This document shows positions 25,262 through 35,260 of a stretch of DNA of 38,893 nucleotides, one piece after another. Numbering within the stretch: the first letter of the stretch is position 1; each line of letters opens with the position of its first letter. This DNA is from an uncultured Eubacterium sp. Its GTDB lineage: Bacteria > Bacillota > Clostridia > Lachnospirales > Lachnospiraceae. The notes beneath the pieces are model-generated. The model was not told where the DNA came from and made no database searches. It saw nothing but the letters and a program-made list of their open reading frames with translations. The position numbers were made by a program, and so were the translations under genes. The stretch lies in assembly GCA_900548465.1 (NCBI GenBank), contig URKY01000022.1, positions 1-38,893 of the forward strand. The letters run 5' to 3'.

Positions 25262-26629
25262 TTATTTTCTTAATAATTCTACAATTTCTTTAAACTTCAT
25301 ACTGTTAGATGCTTTCACTAAAACAGTGTCATCTTTTTTTATAAGATTTTTAATTTCTTTCTCAAAATCTTCTTTATTTTCATAATACAAAACTTCATTG
25401 TCAGAAGTTTTTGCTTTATTTGCAATGTTTTTCGCAAGACTTCCAATGCAAATTACAAGATCAATGCCTAAAACAGCTGCTTTCTCACCTACTTCTTCGT
25501 GAAGCTGTACTTCTTTAGCTCCAAGCTCAAACATATTACCTAATATTGCGACTTTTCTTCCGGTAGCATTTGAAAGTACTTCAAGACTTGCTTTCATTGA
25601 CATTGGATTGGCATTATAGCAGTCATCTATTACTGTTATGCCATTATTTACAAAAATATTGTTTCTACCGCTAATTGCTTTAAGTTTTCTTATTCCACTA
25701 TCAATTTCTTCCAAAGTCATTCCAAAGTGAACACCAATACATGTTGCTGCCAAGGCATTATAAAGCATATGATATCCCGGAATTGGAATTAATGTATCAA
25801 AACATCTTCCGTCATAATTTATTGTAGCCTCAGTACCTAAAACGCCAATCTGTTTATATGTTTTAACTGTAACTTTCTGATCAGTATCAATACCGAAGAA
25901 TACAGGCTTATTACCATTAACTTCCTTCACATTTATCAACTTATCATCATCACCATTTAAAACAATAAAGCAATCTTTCTTCGCGTAATCAAACATTTCT
26001 GTTTTTGCCTTAAACACGCCATCCCTATCACCTAAATTTTCTAAATGGCAGGTGCCGATATTTGTTATTACACAAACATCAGGCTTTGAAACCTTCGCCA
26101 GTCTGTGCATTTCTTCAAAATCACTGATACCCATTTCAATAACTGCAATATCATGATTGTCTCTTATTTTCAAAATAGTAAGTGGCATGCCTATTTCATT
26201 ATTATAGTTACCTTCTGTTTTTAACACATCAAATTTTTCGCTTAAAACAGATGCAATTATTTCTTTTGTACTTGTTTTTCCAACACTGCCGGTAATGCCA
26301 ATAATCTTGCAATCAAGCTGTTCCCTGTAAAATTCTGCAATGTCTTTTAATGCCTGCGGAACTGACTTAACCTTTATGTATGGTCCGGCAGGGTTCTCTA
26401 AATCCTTTTCTGATAATGTAGCTAATGCTCCTTTTTCAAAAACCTGCGGAATAAAATCATGTCCGTCAACCCTTGCACCTACAAATGGGAGATATAAATA
26501 TCCTTTTTCAATAAGACGGCTGTCTTTTTCCACCCCCGTAATTTCTTCATTAAGTATAGAATCGTCTCCAACATAATTTCCGTTACAGGCTTCTGTTATA
26601 TTTTTAAGTGTCATATTTTTCAACTTCAT
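25262..26629 (-). CDS. murF: UDP-N-acetylmuramoyl-tripeptide--D-alanyl-D-alanine ligase (MurF)
   Basis: This 455-residue cytosolic ligase adds D-Ala-D-Ala to the UDP-MurNAc-tripeptide, completing the peptidoglycan stem. The N-terminal substrate domain includes SRLIEKGYLYLPFVGARVDG. The P-loop is GITGSVGKTSTKE at about residue 115. The central domain has AVIEMGISDFEEMHRLA and ITNIGTCHLENLG, and the C-terminal domain starts near VIDDCYNANPMSMKASL. Length is normal. It follows ddl by 15 bases, so the two consecutive steps of the pathway are in one operon. Confidence 0.97.
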   Translation of the reverse strand: MKLKNMTLKNITEACNGNYVGDDSILNEEITGVEKDSRLIEKGYLYLPFVGARVDGHDFIPQVFEKGALATLSEKDLENPAGPYIKVKSVPQALKDIAEFYREQLDCKIIGITGSVGKTSTKEIIASVLSEKFDVLKTEGNYNNEIGMPLTILKIRDNHDIAVIEMGISDFEEMHRLAKVSKPDVCVITNIGTCHLENLGDRDGVFKAKTEMFDYAKKDCFIVLNGDDDKLINVKEVNGNKPVFFGIDTDQKVTVKTYKQIGVLGTEATINYDGRCFDTLIPIPGYHMLYNALAATCIGVHFGMTLEEIDSGIRKLKAISGRNNIFVNNGITVIDDCYNANPMSMKASLEVLSNATGRKVAILGNMFELGAKEVQLHEEVGEKAAVLGIDLVICIGSLAKNIANKAKTSDNEVLYYENKEDFEKEIKNLIKKDDTVLVKASNSMKFKEIVELLRK

Positions 26630-26644
26630 ATGCTATCACTCCAT

Positions 26645-27658
26645 TTATTTCATAGATAATTTTACAAGGTTATCACACAGTGTAGGATAATCAATTCCTA
26701 TTGCCCTTGCCTCATCAGGAATAAGACTTGTTTTGGTCATTCCCGGTAATGTATTTACCTCGAGGCAGTACATATTGTTGTCTTTATCCATCATGACATC
26801 TGCTCTTGCATAAGGTTCACATCCGATTGCTGCACATGCATCTTCAGCAACTTTCTGCATTTTTTTAGTTAAATCTTCGTCTAAATTGGCAGGACATACA
26901 TGATCTGTTGCTCCCGGTGCATATTTATTCCTGTAATCATACCAGCCTGTTTTTGGAATAATTTCAACAACAGGTAATGCCTTATTGTCTATTACTCCAA
27001 TTGAAAATTCTCTTCCTTCAATATAATCTTCCACAAGGACTGTGTCATCAAGGGCAAAACACTCTTTAAGTGCTTCATCATATTCTGATTCATCCTTTAC
27101 TAAAACCACACCAACACTGGAACCGCCATTACATGCTTTTACAACAACAGGAATCTCCATTCCTATAGTCTTCAAATCAGAAGGTTCACCTTTCTTAATC
27201 CATGCACTTTTTGCTGTAGGAACATTTTTTGAAAGGAAAATCTGTTTTGTAACAGCCTTATCCATTCCAATCGCACTGGCAAGTGGTCCGGAACCTGTGT
27301 ATTTAATTCCAAATAAATCAAGAGTTGCCTGACATTTACCGTCTTCACCATTTTTTCCGTGAAGCGCCATAAACACAATATCTGCCTTAGAACAGATTTC
27401 TATAACATTTTTTCCAAAGAATTCTCTTCTGTTTTCATCCACATGTTTTGAAAGTTCCTGTATCTTTTTCTTTTCTTCTTCTACTCTATACTCTCTATCT
27501 GATTTTTCAAAAATCTCTATGTCATCAAGACCAAAATATACATCAATAAGAATAGCATTGTGTCCTTTGCTTCTAAGTGCTTCACACACATTAGATCCGG
27601 AATCAATGGATACTTCTCTCTCTGTACTATTTCCGCCACATAAAACTACAATATTCAT
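26645..27658 (-). CDS. ddl: D-alanine--D-alanine ligase
   Basis: This 337-residue ATP-grasp enzyme joins two D-alanines. It begins MNIVVLCGGNSTEREVSIDSG, the typical Ddl N-terminus. ATP-grasp landmarks are FMALHGKNGEDGKCQATLDL, VVVKACNGGSSVGVVLVKDE, EDYIEGREFSIGVID and, for Mg2+ and product binding, YCLEVNTLPGMTKTSLIP. An insertion of about 25 charged residues follows the first domain strand (EEEKKKIQELSKHVDENRRE). The ATG at 27658 is chosen because AAGGAG lies 10 bases upstream and the protein start matches the family; an in-frame start 33 bases earlier is less likely. murF follows. Confidence 0.96.
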   Translation of the reverse strand: MNIVVLCGGNSTEREVSIDSGSNVCEALRSKGHNAILIDVYFGLDDIEIFEKSDREYRVEEEKKKIQELSKHVDENRREFFGKNVIEICSKADIVFMALHGKNGEDGKCQATLDLFGIKYTGSGPLASAIGMDKAVTKQIFLSKNVPTAKSAWIKKGEPSDLKTIGMEIPVVVKACNGGSSVGVVLVKDESEYDEALKECFALDDTVLVEDYIEGREFSIGVIDNKALPVVEIIPKTGWYDYRNKYAPGATDHVCPANLDEDLTKKMQKVAEDACAAIGCEPYARADVMMDKDNNMYCLEVNTLPGMTKTSLIPDEARAIGIDYPTLCDNLVKLSMK

Positions 27659-27731
27659 ATTATTTACGCTCCTTTTGAAGTATTTCAACACAAATAATTA
27701 TATAGCATATTATATTTAATACAATACAAAA

Positions 27732-29756
27732 TTATATATTAATTGAATTACATTGTATATCTGATAAGGTCTGTTTTTCTTCACCGGTAACAGAAAGTTT
27801 ACCTTTTTCTACTAAATCAGCAGCCATTGCAGCATCTTTTAGTAAGTCTGCATCATTCATAATGTCTCCCAGTTTAAATTCAAAATCACCACTTTGTCTT
27901 ACGCCAAAGAAATCACCGGGACCTCTTAATTTCAGATCTTCATTTGCAATAAAAAATCCATCATTTGATTTATTTAATATTTCAAGACGTTTTTCGGCAT
28001 CTTTTTTTCCACTTCCATTAATAAAAATACAATAAGACTGATATTGTCCTCGTCCTACACGTCCTCTTAACTGGTGCAATTGTGCCAGACCGAAACGTTC
28101 GGCATTTTCCACCATCATAACAGTAGCATTAGGAACATTAACGCCTACTTCAACAACTGTGGTAGATACTAATACCTGAATTTCATTTCGGGCAAATCTT
28201 TCCATAATTTCATTTTTCTCCGAAGGTTTCATTCTGCCATGTAAATATTCTACTTTAATTCCCGGATGAAGAATTTTATTTAATTTTTCACTATACTCAA
28301 TAACGTTCTCCCCTTCTACAGCTTCGCTATATTCAACCGTTGGGCAGATAATGTATACCTGTCTTCCGCTATCAACCTGTTTTTCTATGAAATTATATGC
28401 TTTAGGACGATATTCCGTTCCAACCACACAGTTTGCAATTGGTTTTCTTCCTGCAGGCAGTTCATCTATAACGGAAATGTCCAAATCACCATACATTATA
28501 ATCGCCAGCGTTCTCGGAATTGGTGTGGCACTCATAACCATAATATGCGGATGATTTCCCTTTTCAGATATCATTTCCCTTTGCCTTACACCAAATCTGT
28601 GTTGTTCATCAGTAACTGCTACAGCCAGATCTTTAAAATGAACTTTTTCCTGAATTACCGCATGAGTTCCAATTACAATATCCGTTTCACCGCTCTCAAT
28701 TTTTTCGTATGCAAGACGTTTTTCTTTTGCAGTTAATGAACCTACAAGAATTGCTACATTTAATTTTAAATTATTTTTTATAATCAACTCTGTCACAAAC
28801 TCAAAATGCTGCCTTGCCAGAACTTCTGTCGGTGCCATTATTGCTCCCTGCTTACCATTAAGAGCCGCCGTTAAAACAAGTAATACCGCAAGTATTGTCT
28901 TTCCTGAACCTACATCTCCCTGTACCAGCCTGTTCATGACTCTGTCCGAAGCGATATCTTCTTTAATTTCATTCCATGTTCTAAGCTGTGCGTTAGTCAG
29001 TTTAAAAGGCAGATTATTAATTAAATCTGTTATTTCTTTTGGTTCCTCTAATTTATTTTCATTAACTGTAATATCATTTTTTTCTTTTAAATTTCTAAGT
29101 GTTATAATAAAATAAAAAAACTCGTCAAATATCAACCGATTTCTTGCAAGCCGCATGTCCTCATAGTTTTTTGGATAGTGTATCGCCTTAATGGCAACGG
29201 ACTTATCTATAAGATTAAATTTTTCTTTAACTGATTTCGGTATATTCTCTGTTGGCTCTGTCAGATTAAAAGCCTGTTTAATGGCTTTTTGCACCATATT
29301 ATTAGTCATTCCTGATACAAGTGGATACACCGGTTGCATTTCTCCCATTTTTTTATTATATTCCCTTATACCATATATCTTAGGTTGACTAATTTCAAAA
29401 CCACCACGGCTTTCTTTTACAAATCCTCTGAACACAAAGGTATCTCCTATATGGAGTTTTCCTTTTAAATATGCAGAATTAAACCAAACGGCTCTTAAAG
29501 CAAACCCTTCTGAATCTCTTAAATATCCGGTTATTATCTGCAGATTTCCAATACGTTTCACCTCTACATTTCTAACAACTGTGGCATATATTGCCTGAGT
29601 TCTGTCACATTCCAGATTTCTAACCAATACAGGCTCTTCAAAGGTATCATAATACCGTGGATAATATGTCAATAAGTCCTCAACCTTTTCAATACCGGCA
29701 CGATAAAATATTTTTTCAGTTTTCTCACCTATTCCATTAATTTCATTTAATCTCAT
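27732..29756 (-). CDS. recG: ATP-dependent DNA helicase RecG
   Basis: This 674-residue superfamily 2 helicase reverses stalled forks and branches recombination intermediates. The N-terminal wedge and OB domain include GIGEKTEKIFYRAGIEKVED and YPRYYDTFEEP. Helicase motifs are Walker A GDVGSGKT, the DEQH-box in AVTDEQHRFGVRQRE, motif III MSATPIPRTLA, and motif VI QLHQLRGRVGRGQ. The C-terminal hook GPGDFFGVRQSGDFEFKLGD is intact. Length is typical. The ribosome site before the ATG is weak (GATGGTGAT). Confidence 0.97.
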   Translation of the reverse strand: MRLNEINGIGEKTEKIFYRAGIEKVEDLLTYYPRYYDTFEEPVLVRNLECDRTQAIYATVVRNVEVKRIGNLQIITGYLRDSEGFALRAVWFNSAYLKGKLHIGDTFVFRGFVKESRGGFEISQPKIYGIREYNKKMGEMQPVYPLVSGMTNNMVQKAIKQAFNLTEPTENIPKSVKEKFNLIDKSVAIKAIHYPKNYEDMRLARNRLIFDEFFYFIITLRNLKEKNDITVNENKLEEPKEITDLINNLPFKLTNAQLRTWNEIKEDIASDRVMNRLVQGDVGSGKTILAVLLVLTAALNGKQGAIMAPTEVLARQHFEFVTELIIKNNLKLNVAILVGSLTAKEKRLAYEKIESGETDIVIGTHAVIQEKVHFKDLAVAVTDEQHRFGVRQREMISEKGNHPHIMVMSATPIPRTLAIIMYGDLDISVIDELPAGRKPIANCVVGTEYRPKAYNFIEKQVDSGRQVYIICPTVEYSEAVEGENVIEYSEKLNKILHPGIKVEYLHGRMKPSEKNEIMERFARNEIQVLVSTTVVEVGVNVPNATVMMVENAERFGLAQLHQLRGRVGRGQYQSYCIFINGSGKKDAEKRLEILNKSNDGFFIANEDLKLRGPGDFFGVRQSGDFEFKLGDIMNDADLLKDAAMAADLVEKGKLSVTGEEKQTLSDIQCNSINI

Positions 29757-29795
29757 AATAAATCACCATCTGAAATATTTTATCACATCAAACTG

Positions 29796-29832
29796 AAAAA
29801 GGGAACCGGACAATATATGCCACAGTTCCCTT
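29796..29832 (-). terminator. terminator of the double beta-helix protein gene
   Basis: AAGGGAAC (29799-29806) and GTTCCCTT (29825-29832) pair perfectly around an 18-base loop. On the minus strand the stem is followed by U residues. It lies about 20 bases past the stop at 29854. Confidence 0.7.
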
Positions 29833-29853
29833 ATATCTGATTATTTTAAGTTG

Positions 29854-32487
29854 TTATTTTACTTTTTTAATCTTTTTAACCTTGCTATATTTTCCGTAAA
29901 CATATTTCTTGTTTACCTTCTTATATGCACGAACCTTAAGGTAATATGCACCTTTTCCTTTTCTCTTGAAAGTGAATTTTGTCTTCTTAGTATTCTTAGC
30001 AACTTTCTTTTTGAACTTCTTATTCTGTGCATATACAATCTGATATCCGCCGGCGCCTTTAACTTTATTGTATGTTAATTTAACTTTTTTCTTTGTTGCC
30101 TTAACTTTCTTAACTTTAACCCTTGCCGGTGTAATCTTAAATTTAATTGTGTTTGTATCTTTAAAGTTGTTGATACCTTTGACATAAATCTTAGCTGTAC
30201 CAATCTTCTTAGTATCTTTATATGAGATTGTATAATCAACACCTTCTCTTAAAGTTATACCTTTGTACTTTACAGTCATTTTAGGTTTATAATCTTTTCC
30301 TGTATAAACCTTATTTCCAACGCTGTTTGTTGTAGCACTCCAGATTACCTTTTTGCCTCTGTCACCCATCTTGTCTGATGTATATTTGCCGTTTGAGTAT
30401 GACATAATCTTACACATTTCACCATTGGCAAGTACACTGTAACCTGCTTTGTTAATAGCGTAATCAATACCACCATTACCACTTAAACTGTATGTACAAA
30501 CATTTGTGAATTTAACTCCATCTGTGTCAGGACATTCGATACCTGACTTAACAAAGCACTGTGCTGCCTGATAGCATGAATAAATTCCAATACCATATCC
30601 TTCATGTGTCTTAACTGAAGAAGATACCTTGTAATCTGCATAACCATATGTGTCCTTTGCATTCCATTCATTCTGGCTTGCAATGTCATATGGTAATTCA
30701 CTCTGGTACATGTAGCACTTTCCGCCATTTCCATTCCAGATTGTCTGATACTTCTGGAAATGTTCTACCATAAGACCATATGTTGTTATATTATCACCAT
30801 TGAAGATAACACCTGTATCACATGTATTCTTTGTCCAGCCTACTCCCATACCGTGGTCAGCTCTCCAGATCCAGAAGTTATCGCCGATTACATTATTGCT
30901 GTTAATAATTACACAGTTAGTTGTCTTACATGGTGTATTGTCGGCACCACCAACTCTGTAGAATGTATCAATTAATGAAATAGGATTATCTACATTATTG
31001 TCATCATTTTTCTTTGTACCAACTGTAAGTAATGAATTAGAGTTCTTTCTTCCTGCATCAAAGAGGATTCCTGCAACCTTAACTCCGGCAACATCACCTA
31101 TTGTCATACATTCATTTCCATTAGTTGGCTTAAGTGTTGCATAACCAAGTCCTAAAACTACTGTGTCTTTATTTGTAATCTTAATAGGTTCACTTACTTC
31201 ATAAATTCCCGGTGTTAACAGAAGGTTCTTTCCATCTTTAATTTCTTCGTTAATTTTTGCAGCTGAATCACCAGGCTTAGCAATATAGAAATCATCTAAA
31301 CTGATTGTTTCGCCTTTAATTGAATCTCCATCCCATGAAACACCTGATGAATCTTTTCTAAGTTCAGGAACAAATACTCCGTATTCTCCCTTATCATCTA
31401 CTGTAAGAAATGGCTTTTCCTGAACCTCAGGAGATTTTGTAACCTTAGTGTACTGTGCGACAGGCCATTCTCCATCAGGACCATTCTTAACTGTATTGTT
31501 TGTATCGTATAATGATTTAAATTCACATCCTACGAAAACATAATTCCATACGCTACCTTCCCAGCTATTTGCTTCAACGTTACGTGATAACCACTGCTGT
31601 TGTGAGCCACCCGAAATACCTGATTCAGCATTTACTATCTTTCCTGTTTTATTGTCTTTATATGTATATTTTCTTCCTGCGATTTTAGAATCAGCAAGGA
31701 ATCCGCCACTTGCATAACCACCATTCTGATGTAATGAAAGTGAACCCTTAATATTCATTCTTCTCATTGATGTAGCCTGAGATACAGCCCACATAGTACT
31801 ATCAGCTGTTGTAGTAAGGTTTTCAACTGAACGCCAGAAATTGCAAAGTGCGTTAAAGTTAACTGAACCATCATATTTTATGCCCTTCATCCATTCAGCC
31901 TTACAATTGATATTTCCAAGAACTGTATCTTCCGGTGAAATTCCCATACCTGCTACCTGTGTATAAAAACCGATTTCAACCTTTAAATCGTTGCTATATG
32001 TACCAGGTGCAAAAAGTAATGCATTTCTATCTGAAATGAACTGTCCGCTTTCTGTTTTCTTGTAAATGTTATCTATTGTTGACTGGATTTCTTTTGCATT
32101 ATCAGTTGGCTCAAAAATGTTAGTATTATAACCAAATGTCTCTATTTCGTATGAAGTAGGTGCTGACATTTCATAGTCTTTTCCATCCTGAACATACTGT
32201 ACTTTGTAATATCCGCCATCATAGTTTTTATCCTGATAACTGTTTTCAGATGTAGTATCAATCTTTGTGTAAGTTGAATATCTACTATCTGCTCTGTAGA
32301 CATTGTATGAACCATTTCCAAGTTTATCCCATGAAATAGTACATGTCCCATCTGTATTTTCCTGGAATTTTAAGTTTGTTATTGCTGTTGATGCAGCTGA
32401 TGTCTTTGATGGAGTTACAGCAATACTTGTTACTATCAATGCACAAACTAAAAGCAAAGAAAATACTTTGTTTTTAAAATTTTTCAT
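29854..32487 (-). CDS. large secreted double beta-helix protein (GH55-like layout)
   Basis: This 877-residue protein has a signal peptide (KVFSLLLVCALIVTSIAVTP), then an Fn3 module (about 35-115) with YNVYRADSRYSTYTKI. Two right-handed beta-helix regions follow. The first (about 125-385) starts with IQSTIDNIYKK and ALLFAPGTYSNDLKVEIG; the second (about 400-700) with LLLTPGIYEVSEPIKI and continues to NVIGDNFWIWRADHGMGVGW and GLMVEHFQKYQTIWNGNGG. Two tandem helices recall GH55 beta-1,3-glucanases and a related actinobacterial family often misnamed adenylyl cyclase. After it come an Ig-like domain (ITLREGVDYTISYKDTKKIG) and a lysine-rich Fn3-like C-terminal domain. The substrate is unknown; a glycan is likely. 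AAGGAGAAG precedes the ATG. Confidence 0.82.
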   Translation of the reverse strand: MKNFKNKVFSLLLVCALIVTSIAVTPSKTSAASTAITNLKFQENTDGTCTISWDKLGNGSYNVYRADSRYSTYTKIDTTSENSYQDKNYDGGYYKVQYVQDGKDYEMSAPTSYEIETFGYNTNIFEPTDNAKEIQSTIDNIYKKTESGQFISDRNALLFAPGTYSNDLKVEIGFYTQVAGMGISPEDTVLGNINCKAEWMKGIKYDGSVNFNALCNFWRSVENLTTTADSTMWAVSQATSMRRMNIKGSLSLHQNGGYASGGFLADSKIAGRKYTYKDNKTGKIVNAESGISGGSQQQWLSRNVEANSWEGSVWNYVFVGCEFKSLYDTNNTVKNGPDGEWPVAQYTKVTKSPEVQEKPFLTVDDKGEYGVFVPELRKDSSGVSWDGDSIKGETISLDDFYIAKPGDSAAKINEEIKDGKNLLLTPGIYEVSEPIKITNKDTVVLGLGYATLKPTNGNECMTIGDVAGVKVAGILFDAGRKNSNSLLTVGTKKNDDNNVDNPISLIDTFYRVGGADNTPCKTTNCVIINSNNVIGDNFWIWRADHGMGVGWTKNTCDTGVIFNGDNITTYGLMVEHFQKYQTIWNGNGGKCYMYQSELPYDIASQNEWNAKDTYGYADYKVSSSVKTHEGYGIGIYSCYQAAQCFVKSGIECPDTDGVKFTNVCTYSLSGNGGIDYAINKAGYSVLANGEMCKIMSYSNGKYTSDKMGDRGKKVIWSATTNSVGNKVYTGKDYKPKMTVKYKGITLREGVDYTISYKDTKKIGTAKIYVKGINNFKDTNTIKFKITPARVKVKKVKATKKKVKLTYNKVKGAGGYQIVYAQNKKFKKKVAKNTKKTKFTFKRKGKGAYYLKVRAYKKVNKKYVYGKYSKVKKIKKVK

Positions 32488-32521
32488 CTTTTAACTTCTC
32501 CTTTTTTACAAATTTGCTCTT

Positions 32522-32550
32522 ATTGTAACATATATACACAATCATTCCAA
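32522..32550 (-). promoter_or_regulatory. candidate promoter of the double beta-helix protein gene
   Basis: On the minus strand TTGGAA (32550-32545) and TACAAT (32527-32522) are 17 bases apart, about 35 bases upstream of the start codon at 32487. An AAGGAG site follows. Confidence 0.45.
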
Positions 32551-32689
32551 TTATAAAAATGTTTTTATGCACATTATATAAGATTTTCTTCTTGTATCTT
32601 TATATTAATTGGGGGATTTGAATAATTATTGTTAAAAGTCGTGGTCGGCTTATAAAATATACACGGTTTTTACATTACTTCTTTAGATT

Positions 32690-33085
32690 TTCCTGTAATT
32701 TTAGAAGTTTTAATTTCTTTCACTTCTCACCCTACAGGGGCGCATCCATTTTAATCTTCTAATCCCTGTAATCACAATTCCTTTGTTAGGGGTACGACTT
32801 GTAAAATTACAGGGATTTGAGAATTATTTCTTTATAATCCCTGTCTTTCCATTATTAATTATTGAATTTTTAATGTTTAACCCCTTAAGCCTGTACTAAA
32901 ACTACAAGGCTTTGTCTGAAAATAGATATATTCCCTGTAGAACAAAAATTTTGAAATTAAAATAAGCTTTTTTTACAGGGATATGGGTAGATAATTTCAA
33001 TTATCCCTGTAAACTACCTGATTACAAATTTATAATCTTTACTTTCTACATGAATTTCAAAAAATATCTCTTCTCTGTAAATTTC
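32690..33085. repeat. non-coding stretch with recurring inverted motif ATCCCTGTAA
   Basis: The 0.7-kb gap between the beta-helix gene and groEL has no credible gene. The motif recurs with variations near 32690 (TTTCCTGTAAT), 32762, 32817 (inverted), 32845, 32931, 32974 (inverted), 33003 and weakly near 33077. Two pairs are perfect inverted repeats: AATCCCTGTAAT (32761-32772) with ATTACAGGGATT (32816-32827), and TTACAGGGATA (32973-32983) with TATCCCTGTAA (33002-33012). A separate hairpin, AAGCCTGTA/TACAAGGCTT, is at 32886-32911. The nature of the repeats is unknown. Confidence 0.65.
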
Positions 33086-33125
33086 CACAAAAAACTTATA
33101 AACATACAGAAAGTATAACCAGAAC

Positions 33126-33167
33126 AAAAAAGCAGGACCGTTGCCTCAAGACAACCAATCCTGCTTT
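33126..33167 (-). terminator. terminator of the groES-groEL operon
   Basis: AAAGCAGGA (33129-33137) and TCCTGCTTT (33159-33167) pair perfectly, enclosing a second small stem GTTG/CAAC (33140-33155). The minus strand continues into a U-run. It lies about 33 bases past the groEL stop. Confidence 0.85.
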
Positions 33168-33199
33168 ATTTATTCTAATATTCTATTAACGAACTATTC

Positions 33200-34835
<1,636 letters not shown>

Positions 34836-34846
34836 TAAAAAAATAA

Positions 34847-35134
34847 TTACTGTTCAACAATAGCCAGAATATCTGACTGTTTAACAATTATATATTCTTC
34901 ATCTTCTAATTTAACTTCATTGCCGGCATATTTTGAATAAATTACCATATCTCCCGGTTTTACATTCATAGTTATTTCTTTTCCGTCAACCATTCCTCCA
35001 GGACCAACTGCAACAACTTCTGCCTGCTGTGGCTTTTCCTGTGATTGACTTGTTAATATAATTCCTGATTTTGTTTTTTCTTCCGGAGTAGACTGCTTTA
35101 AAACTACTCTATCTGCTAATGGTACTAATTTCAT
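34847..35134 (-). CDS. groES: co-chaperonin GroES
   Basis: This 95-residue lid subunit of the chaperonin forms a heptamer over GroEL. It has the typical start MKLVPLADRVVLKQ, the mobile loop EEKTKSGIILTSQSQEK and the roof segment VKPGDMVIYSKYAGNEV. The ATG at 35134 is chosen because GGAGG lies 7 bases upstream; a frame starting six codons earlier overlaps that site. It heads the operon, with CIRCE in its leader. Confidence 0.98.
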   Translation of the reverse strand: MKLVPLADRVVLKQSTPEEKTKSGIILTSQSQEKPQQAEVVAVGPGGMVDGKEITMNVKPGDMVIYSKYAGNEVKLEDEEYIIVKQSDILAIVEQ

Positions 35135-35158
35135 TTTATTACCTCCAATCATATTTTG

Positions 35159-35185
35159 TTAGCACTCCTAAAAATCGAGTGCTAA
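35159..35185. promoter_or_regulatory. CIRCE operator (HrcA site)
   Basis: TTAGCACTC (35159-35167), nine bases, then GAGTGCTAA (35177-35185) is a perfect CIRCE inverted repeat. It lies in the groES leader, so the operon should be repressed by HrcA and induced by heat. hrcA itself is not in the window. Confidence 0.97.
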
Positions 35186-35197
35186 TCGCTAATACTT

Positions 35198-35225
35198 ATA
35201 GTATCACTTTTTTCTTCAAATGCAA
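35198..35225 (-). promoter_or_regulatory. sigma-A promoter of groES-groEL
   Basis: On the minus strand TTGCAT (35225-35220) and TACTAT (35203-35198) are 16 bases apart, just upstream of CIRCE, so that HrcA bound to CIRCE would block the early transcript. Confidence 0.55.
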
Positions 35226-35260
35226 CCCTAATAACAAAAATTTAACAAATTCGTTACATT

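Noticed and set aside
29854..32487. Naming the beta-helix protein an adenylyl cyclase
   Set aside because: That label on related actinobacterial entries has no catalytic basis; no cyclase motifs are present, and the protein is secreted.
32690..33085. Possible CRISPR array in the groEL-downstream gap
   Set aside because: Motif copies are short, in alternating orientation, irregularly spaced and variable, without equal-length spacers or cas genes.
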